Shown here one piece after another: positions 56,601-64,000 of a stretch of DNA of 64,000 nt. The notes under the pieces are model-generated. The model saw only the letters and a program-made list of their open reading frames with translations, was not told the origin of the DNA and did not search any database. The position numbers and the translations under genes are program-made. Within the stretch, counting starts at the first letter, position 1; the number at the start of each line of letters is the position of its first letter. Source of the DNA: Chondrosia reniformis (Eukaryota > Porifera > Demospongiae > Chondrillida > Chondrillidae); NCBI GenBank assembly GCA_947172415.1, contig OX359193.1, forward strand, positions 8,209,501-8,273,500. The letters are read 5' to 3'.

Positions 56601-58315
56601 CCAGCACACTCACTAACTACGCAATGATATGACACTGAGCAAAACACAACACAACAGATAGCTCAAATTGGACATTGTCAGATAATGTGTATTTTACTTG
56701 GTTAAGGTTAACCATTTGTATATGGAAATGGTATCAGATAGCTCAAATTGGACATTGTCAGATAATGTGTATTTTACTTGGTTAAGGTTAACCATTTGTA
56801 TATGGAAATGGTATCAGATAGCTCAAATTGGACATTGTCAGATAATGTGTATTTTACTTGGTTAAGGTTAACCATTTGTATATGGAAATGGTATCAGATA
56901 GTTCATATACACATTGCAGTTATCAAGTTAAACATACTCCTTGTAATGCTGAAAATATATACTTTGAACATAATTTTTTAATACTAGCACCAGGTAAATG
57001 GTATTACATACATGCCTATAGCTTCTGTATTATCCATCACTATAACGACTAACATGACATCTCTGTATACAGCTGAAGAACTGTCGAACCTATGATATAT
57101 TGGATAGACCATCTTTCTGTCATTCCGGCTACCAGAAGGCAGTACCACCCTTGCCCAACTTTATGGACAGAATTGCTAGTACTATCCGTCTCCATTCATC
57201 CTGCCTTGGAAATCTCCTTAACAAGTTAGAACACATACCAGAGGCACTCTGTAAACTCTCAAGCTTTTCTGGTCGGGTGTACTCAGACTGGAACTGTTGG
57301 ACAGGCTCCAACATTGGCAGGTATGTATCAAAGAGACTGCACAATTGCATAATCATTAGCCTATTCAAAGGTTATGGTCAATGATAGTCTTTATAAAAAT
57401 AATATGGTTTATTGTTCGCCTATTTATCCAGAGTTAGCATCTGTTGTGGGTTGTCAGCAGTAGGTCTGTTTACACCAGTAATGCTTTGATGGTTTAATTA
57501 GCCAGCTATGACTGCCTCTTACTAATTGGGCCGACATATTGGGTTTCTAAATCAGTACTATTTGTTATTGTCTACATGTGAGTTCAAAGAGTATGCCCAA
57601 GGCTCTGTTTATAAGTTATATAGACTCTTGGGGAAAGAGGAAAAGGGATCAGTTGATCTATAACAACTGGTGATACTTTCCTTACAAGATTCTGAATCCA
57701 TCAGGACTCACAAAAGATCAAAAAGACAACAAAGATTCCCAGGGTCACTGATGAAGGATGGAAGGCCCAAGGAGAAACCTCTTGTATCCTTATCCACAGC
57801 TTTCTTTAGGTTTAGTTTATTAAGATTAAGTAGATGTAGCACATAAGAAAAATTGTGTGTTATATGATAGGCTGATTTTTCACTAAATACTTTCTTGTTC
57901 TCTTGTATACAGGTACGATTTGGTGTCAATCAGCAGCAACCGTTTAAGATCCAATTATTCTAATGATCAATCACTAACTGCCAGAATTGATTTTGCTCTA
58001 GCTAAAATCCAAAATTCTGTTAATAGTACCAACACTATTCTAAGTTTAAAAGAGATATTTCAGAAGGAGGTAGATTCACCATGCCAAAAGAATGGAGGAA
58101 GCACTAACTGTATTCTCAGATCTTTTGTGCCACGCCCTTTAAAAGATTCTCCAAAGCTGGTAATTGCTCTCCTTCCACAAACTACAAGTTCCATCTCAAC
58201 ATCAACTGAAAATGTGGGACAACTGAACAGTGGCTTTGTGCACAAGCCAAATTTACTGATTGATATTATATGTAGTTGTATTCTGTTTGTCTTGTTTAGT
58301 AACTGCACCTGCTAA
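53614..58315 (+). CDS. glypican, GPI-anchored heparan sulfate proteoglycan core
   Basis: Five exons (53614-53758, 54854-55015, 55639-56294, 57073-57320, 57913-58315) sum to 1614 nt, 537 aa, the usual glypican size. A signal peptide (MSVLHYVLAYVLALNQVFAI) opens the protein. Diagnostic Cys patterns follow: CGGDASCCGLATEKKLKIRA, MLYCSKCKGYDIVKPCRSLC plus LETVVSCLSF, and SDWNCWTGSNIGRYDLVS. The C terminus is a hydrophobic GPI signal (LLIDIICSCILFVLFSNCTC). Glypicans present Wnt, Hedgehog and FGF ligands at the cell surface. Only isolated Ser-Gly (NSGF near the tail) is seen instead of the usual SGSG cluster, so heparan-sulfate load may be low. The last residues after the hydrophobic stretch are unusually polar and Cys-rich. 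Confidence 0.92.
55082..55129. repeat. near-perfect hairpin in glypican intron 2
   Basis: The arms gtgtaactataataagaggc and gcctcttattatagttatac pair over about 20 bp with one G-U wobble around a 6-nt loop. Further weak similarity to gtataactatta at about 55203 hints at a decayed foldback element. Confidence 0.8.
55366..55440. repeat. dispersed repeat family, copy 3
   Basis: It contains gggccagacaactgtttctg, gggaattttacccttcatca and gattctttgtcttcttc, the same order of blocks as at 10460-10545 and 14260-14340. Confidence 0.65.
56652..56905. repeat. 80-bp tandem repeat, about three copies, in glypican intron 3
   Basis: The unit agctcaaattggacattgtc through tatatggaaatggtatcagat repeats three times with identical sequence before decaying. 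Confidence 0.95.
57705..57785. repeat. dispersed repeat family, inverted copy
   Basis: It reads ggactcacaaaagatcaaaa then ccagggtcactgatgaagg, the reverse complement of the blocks at 10470-10560. Confidence 0.65.
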
Positions 58316-59297
58316 ACTATTCATTTCCACCTCCCGTTGTTAATCCTACAACATATGCATACATAATATTTTAACAAGCATGTAAATATATATTCTTCAC
58401 GAATTGATACAATACAAGTCACATGAGTATTTATATTATTCATTGTTTACAACCCATGAACTGCTCAACTGACGTGTAACTGTTTTACTTCACTCAACTG
58501 TCACATTCACTGATCTCATTTGTACAGTTCACCTCCTTCAGTATATCATTCAGTCAACTGTACCAGTTTGTCAGTCATTGTATAATGTATTGTATATAAT
58601 TCACTTATATATACAAATTCCACATATAAATTCAAGTTTAAGGATAATAGAATAAGGATTTCCTCTTAACTGCGTTAAACTTATCTTCCGATTTTGTAAA
58701 GATCCAGTCTTGTTCTCTCTTCTTGGTATACGCCAGCCACAAACGTTTTCTTAGGCATTTACTTTATTTAAATAGAAGATTAAAACCTTATATAATATGT
58801 AGGCCTGTTATATATACATATATTAGCTTCATACAGGACTACTATATAAGTTTTTTATATATACTTGCTGTCCGCACTTGCAGGGATCCACAAAGCATAC
58901 TTTATACTATCATGAGGTTCAGAACTGATATTAATTGTAAGTAATTTTTGTGTCATACTCAGGCTCAGAAAATAAAATATTTGGTATAACATTAGCATCT
59001 GACATATCTCTATCGTTGCATTACTCTCTCATGCTAGAATTTGAAGTATACCTTTTACTCTAAAGTAGATGTGGCATGTAAGAAAATAGTCTCGAATCCA
59101 ACCCCTATTTCCTTTGTTCGTGTCACTATATATTGCACATAATGTGCAGACACCTAACAAAATCGATTACAGACATTATTATCGTACGGGTGATAAATAT
59201 CGGATCTCGCTCGATCAGAATTGTTGTATAATCTTTAATGTACTTATGTGTGTGTGAATGTAATGTATATTGGTATATTGTGTAATGTTGCTCTTAG
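58316..59297. other. spacer after glypican, no gene recognised
   Basis: AT-rich. A possible exon at 58884-58940 (after ttgcag, before gtaagtaa) could not be joined in frame to the IQ-domain exons. Confidence 0.45.
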
Positions 59298-59644
59298 TAC
59301 AAGGAGTGCAGCAGTATTGTGTCTGAATATAAGGCATTGATGGAGGAGCTAAAGAAAAAGGCTGAAGAAGAAGAGAAAAAGAAACAAGCTACAATTAAGG
59401 TACACGTCATTTATAAATGCTTGAATGTTGAGCGAGTATATTTACGTGATCATTAAATGTGTTGTTGCTATTGACTGTCACATACTTGACCACTCCCACC
59501 TTCTCCATCAGTCCCACCTTTTTCTGCTCTCTCCTCTAGGTCCAGGCATGGTGGAGAGGTGTCATGGTACGAAAGCAGCTAGGTCCTTACAAACCCAAAA
59601 AGAAAGAGAAAAAGAAGAAAGGGAAAGGGAAAAAGAAGAAATAA
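59298..59644 (+). CDS. 3' end of an IQ-domain protein, DRC9/DRC10-like (partial)
   Basis: Two exons (59298-59399, 59540-59644) encode YKECSSIVSEYKALMEELKK with an Glu/Lys-rich helix, then VQAWWRGVMVRKQLGPYKPK and a Lys-rich end with TAA. An IQ motif followed by GPYKPKKK is the known ending of nexin-dynein regulatory complex subunits of the IQCG/IQCD type, which act in ciliary axonemes. The spliced intron (140 nt) argues against retroposition. No upstream exons were found between here and glypican, so this may be a partial duplicate or pseudogene, or exons may be too diverged to see. IQCG versus IQCD is not resolved. Confidence 0.5.
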
Positions 59645-60580
59645 TTTGTACTGCAGTAACTCTACAATTTAACAACAATTTTCCACTTTCACACTAATAA
59701 TATTATTGTTAGCAGTAGTATACATGTATTATCATTCATGGTAATAATATATATAATTATAAGAAGGTCAAGTTATGCAATAATTTATATAATTACAAGA
59801 GTATACTGAATGCTCATGCTTAGGCTAAATGTAGAGCATATGAACAAAGAGAAGTCGAAAGAACCTCATTCACTCCATTGTATATATTTGCCACAAGTGG
59901 GAAAGCAGCTACCATCTTTTACAAGTGGCTAGCATCACCATCTTGTTCACTGCCATACAACACAAATTGACAGATTTATTATAATAATTGATATGTTACA
60001 TGTGATACGTGCGTCTTATCATTTTCATTGTATATTGATTATTACTAGCTACCAGTCAAATATACTGAATAATTTTAGTTTAATTGTGGGACTGATTTGC
60101 GATATAAGCTGGTTTATGTATAAAATAAATACACAATTATCCATCAAAATTTCACAAACCCATTGCACATACTTTATAGCTATCTATGAAGACTGACACA
60201 CATTGACAGAGTTATAGTACCAAATGTACATTACAGTACAGGAATACGAAATTAATGTATGGTGAGAGATAGGGCAAATTTTAAGTTCCATCAAAATTTC
60301 AAAAACCCACTACACATGCTCTATAGGTGTCTGTGAACGCTGATACAAAGTCACAGCTTCATAGCTTTCCATTTGATAGAGTTACAGAACTCTAGTTAAT
60401 GTATATATTGTTAGAGAAAATTGCGTAATACCATATATGGCCGACCGTTAGAAGGTATAAAGACTAAATTCGATACTATATCCGAAAATCTAGAATGCTT
60501 TCTAAATTTTATTATACATTGGGAAATGCACTGTGTAGTAATTGATTGTTATTGAAGCACCATCTATCCATATAGAAGAT
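59645..60580. other. AT-rich spacer with one stray satellite monomer
   Basis: From about 60184 to 60400 the sequence matches the A-type monomer of the array at 61.7-64 kb. Otherwise no gene or site is recognised. Confidence 0.6.
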
Positions 60581-60966
60581 ATGGATCTCGTTAAAGTAAA
60601 ATTTCGTCAATCGACAGCCAACGAAACTCCAAAGAAAAAAAGTTGGACCATACCGAACGCTACCATCCACGACGCTCAGAGGCCGGGATCGTTGGTAACG
60701 TTCAACTTATCGAATCTGCCGAAGCAAATTACTGCCGAGTTGAGCATTGGGTGTCACTTGCGTGAGAAGAACCAGCTCTTCTCGATATGGCCGACTCATA
60801 TGAATCCTAAGATATCAGATGCCAATCCCACATTACGTGGAACCCCCCCGAAATCCGGATTATTGGTGAGCACGTCTCTATGGCACCAACCGATTAGGAG
60901 ACAGCTTCAGAGTCTAAGCGCTACCAACCTCTATGGGAACCGCAACCACCATAGAGATGTGTCCAG
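60581..60966 (+). CDS. candidate first exon of an unrecognised gene
   Basis: An ATG-started frame of 128 codons (MDLVKVKFRQSTANETPKKK onward; includes RPGSLVTFNLSNLPKQITAE and WPTHMNPKISDANPTLRGTP) ends at an AG/GTAGG donor. CpG-containing codons (TCG, CGA, ACG, GCC) are far denser than in the AT-rich flanks, which favours real coding. No family is recognised and no downstream exon is seen in the satellite region to the right, so the rest would lie outside the window. Confidence 0.4.
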
Positions 60967-61589
60967 GTAGGCCTACTATATAAGGTTTTTCGCTTCTATT
61001 TATATAAAGTTTTGCCCAAAGAAAACGGTTGTGGTTGGGGCTTTTTTTATATATTTCTCGTTATTTCCAGATCAGTGAATTGTTCCAAGGAAATTTAAAG
61101 ACATAGTCAGTATTTGTGGATCATCTGAAAACTGGGGAAAGCGGAAAAATCCTGTAAGTGTCTTGATGGGCCGAGGAGAACGACGTTTCTGATCCCAATT
61201 ATTTTCGAGAAATCGTCAATTTATTCCACTCTAATTCCAGACCAGTGAATCGTTCCAAGCAATTTTACACACATACGCAGTATTTCCAATACATCTCAAA
61301 ACTGTGGCAAATGGATAAAAGCCTGTATGTGTCTTGGTGGAGGGAGGAGAACGACTTTTTATGATACAGAAAACTAGAGATAGTGCGAGGTCCGATATTT
61401 ATCGCCTGTACTATATTAATGCCTATGATCGATATTTTAACTAGGCCGGCTGTATTCTAAGTCAAATTCCTAACTCCAGAGAAGATAATGTATAGATAAA
61501 ATTTGCTAAATAAGGTTTTTAAAGCAACTGTAGCTCCATAAATTATTTTTATATAATTTATTGTAGGATATACTCTGTATATACATACA
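60967..61589. other. spacer before the satellite array
   Basis: It contains two loosely similar blocks (61055-61175 and 61235-61355, both with gaatcgttccaa-like and cctgtaagtgtcttg-like words), a decayed tandem duplication of about 180 bp. No gene. Confidence 0.5.
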
Positions 61590-64000
61590 TGCATATGTGG
61601 TGAGAGATAGGCAAATATGAATAAAAATAAAAATCACGAAAATTCTTTGGAAATCTTTCACAGAATTTAATGTACATTGAGGGCTGTAACTTTTTCAAAT
61701 GGAAAGATATAGAGCTACTGCTCTCTTTCAGCATTCAGAGGAATCTGGTATTAAAAGTTAATGTATGGTGAGAGATAAGGCAAATTTAAAGTTCCATCAA
61801 AATTTCAAAAACTCATTAGACATGCTCTCTAGGTGTCTGTGAATGCTGATACAAAGTCACAGCTTCATAGCTTTCCATTTGATATAGTTACAGCCCTCAA
61901 TGTAAATTAAATTCTGGTATACAAAGTTAATGTATGGTGAGATATAGGGCAAATGTAAAGATTTATAAAAATTTCAAAAACTCATTGAAAATGTTTCATA
62001 CATGTCTGTGAATGCTGACACCAAGTGTTAGCATCAAATCTTTCCATTTGACAGAGTTATAGCACCAAATGTACATTACAGTACAGGAATACGAAATTAA
62101 TGTATGGTAAGAGATAGGGCAAATGTAAAGATTTATTAAAAAACTTATAACTTATTGCAAATGTTTCATACATGTTTGTGAATACTGACACCAAGTTTTA
62201 GCATCAAATCTTGACATTTGACAGAGTTATAGCACCAAATGTACATTACAGTACAGGAATACGAAGTTAATGTATGGTGAGAGATAGGGCAAATGTAAAG
62301 ATTTATAAAAAACTTATAACTTATTGAAAATGTTTCATACATGTTTGTGAATACTGACACCAAGTTTTAGCATCAAATCTTGACATTTGACAGAGGTATA
62401 GCACCAAATGTACATTACAGTACAGGATTACGAAATTAATGTATGGTGAGAGATAGGGCAAATTTTAAGTTCCATGGAAATTTCAAAAACCCATTAGACA
62501 TGCTCTATAGGTGTCTGTGAATGCTGATACAAAGTCACAGCTTCATAGCTTTCCATTTGATAGAGTTACAGCCCTCAATGTAAATTAAATTCTCGTTTAC
62601 TAAGTTAATGTATGGTGAGATATAGGGCAAATGTAAAGATTTATAAAAGTTTCAAAGACTCATTGAAAATGTTTCATACATGTCTGTGAATGCTGACACC
62701 AAGTTTTAGCATCAAATCTTTCCATTTGACAGAGTTATAGCACCAAATGTACATTACAGTACAGGAATACGAAGTTAATGTATGGTGAGATATAGGGCAA
62801 ATGTAAAGATTTATAAAAATTTCAAAAACTCATTGAAAATGTTTCATACATGTCTGTGAATGCTGACACCAAGTTTTAGCATCAAATCTTTCCATTTGAC
62901 AGAGTTATAGCACCAAATGTACATTACAGTACAGGAATACGAAATTAATGTATGGTAAGAGATAGGGCAAATGTAAAGATTTATAAAAAAGTTATAACTT
63001 ATTGAAAATGTTTCATACATGTTTGTGAATACTGACACCAAGTTTTAGCATCAAATTTTGACATTTGACAGAGGTATAGCACCAAATGTACATTACAGTA
63101 CAGGAATACGAAATTAATGTATGGTGAGAGATAGGGCAAATGTAAAGATTTATAAAAGTTTCAAAGACTCATTGAAAATGTTTCATACATGTCTGTGAAT
63201 GCTGACACCAAGTTTTAGCATCAAATCTTTCCATTTGACAGAGTTATAGCACCAAATGTACATTACAGTACAGGAATACGAAGTTAATGTATGGTGAGAG
63301 ATAGGGCAAATGTAAAGATTTATAAAAGTTTCAAAGACTCATTGAAAATATTTCATACATGTCTGTGAATGCTGACACCAAGTTTTAGCATCAAATCTTT
63401 CCATTTGACAGAGTTATAGCACCAAATGTACATTACAGTACAGGAATACGAAATTAATGTATGGTAAGAGATAGGGCAAATGTAAAGATTTATAAAAAAA
63501 CTTATAACTTATTGAAAATGTTTCATATATGTTTGTGAATACTGACACCAAGTTTTAGCATCAAATCTTGACATTTGACAGTGGTATAGCACCAAATGTA
63601 CATTACAGTACAGAAATACGAAATTAATGTATGGTGAGAGATAGGGCAAATTTTAAGTTCCATCAAAATTTCAAAAACCCATTAGACATGCTCTATAGGT
63701 GTCTGTGAATGCTGATACAAAGTCACAGCTTCATAGCTTTCCATTTGATAGAGTTACAGCCCTCAATGTAAATTAAATTCTGGTATACAAAGTTAATGTA
63801 TGGTGAGATATAGGGCAAATGTAAAGATTTATAAAAGTTTCAAAGACTCATTGAAAATGTTTCATACATGTCTGTGAATGCTGACACCAAGTTTTAGCAT
63901 CAAATCTTTCCATTTGACAGAGTTATAGCACCAAATGTACATTACAGTACAGGAATACGAAATTAATGTATGGTAAGAGATAGGGCAAATGTAAAGATTT
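61590..64000. repeat. satellite array, about 169-bp monomer, about 14 copies, continues past right edge
   Basis: Monomers start taatgtatggtgaga at about 61757, 61925, 62097, 62266, 62435, 62602, 62773, 62943, 63112, 63281, 63450, 63620, 63790 and 63960. Three sequence types are visible: A (ttccat...cacagcttcatagc...), B (tttcaaagactcattgaaaa) and C (acttataacttattg, often ggtaagag). A degenerate monomer precedes the array near 61595. The 65-aa minus-strand frames inside are by-products. Confidence 0.95.

Noticed and set aside
57705..57785. Possible hammerhead ribozyme (ctgatgaag ... gagaaacc)
   Set aside because: The CTGATGA and GAAA words are present, but the sequence between them cannot form a convincing stem II, and other family copies do not keep GAAA in place.
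62166..63041. Repeated 65-aa minus-strand frames in the right-hand array
   Set aside because: By-product of the 169-bp monomer. The frame is broken in other monomers.

Overview
The window is nuclear DNA of an animal, most likely a sponge (demosponge-type). Nearly every gene is split by short GT..AG introns, AT-rich spacers separate compact genes, and the gene set is metazoan: glypican, RYK/Derailed receptor, angiomotin, ficolin-like lectin, Reeler proteins, plus cilium-linked CXorf58 and IQ-domain (DRC-type) proteins. No bacterial operon, rRNA, tRNA or CRISPR array was seen. The sponge assignment is an inference from gene structure and family content, not from a database match.

Layout. 0.1-2.9 kb: two tandem minus-strand pectin-acetylesterase/Notum-superfamily hydrolases, the first running off the left edge. 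3.2-3.9 kb: an 85-aa membrane-protein gene. 4.4-7.9 kb: inositol monophosphatase head-to-head with a CXorf58 homologue. 8-16 kb: three tandem Reeler-domain genes. The first two are near-identical and GPI-tailed. The second unit carries a LINE fragment that is absent from the first. The third has a stop codon just before its tail. 16-21 kb: gene-poor, with an odd GC-richer island at 19-20 kb and a 46-bp tandem repeat. 21-25.4 kb: XPG/ERCC5 nuclease, with two proline-rich heptad arrays in its spacer, head-to-head with an 80-aa basic protein. 26.3-33.5 kb: RYK pseudokinase receptor, with a complete fibrinogen-domain lectin gene nested on the opposite strand in one intron. 34-35.2 kb: ANKRD39 homologue. 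35.2-38 kb: an unrecognised 553-aa type I membrane protein. 38.3-45.4 kb: SAM-domain angiomotin. 45.6-51.5 kb: methylcrotonyl-CoA carboxylase alpha subunit (MCCC1), with many minisatellite-filled introns. 51.6-53.1 kb: intronless fucosyltransferase-like type II membrane protein ending 45 bp before the MCCC1 start codon. 53.6-58.3 kb: glypican. 59.3-59.6 kb: the 3' end of an IQ-domain (DRC9/DRC10-like) gene. 60.6 kb: an orphan first exon. 61.6-64 kb: a roughly 169-bp satellite with three monomer types, continuing past the right edge.

Working together. The genes are mostly unrelated housekeeping and signalling genes packed head-to-head or tail-to-tail. Three have Wnt or extracellular-matrix links (Notum-superfamily hydrolase, RYK, glypican), but they are not adjacent and nothing in the sequence shows coordinated control. 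Exon coordinates were read by hand from splice sites and frame continuity. For all complete multi-exon models except MCCC1, the summed exon lengths are exact multiples of three.
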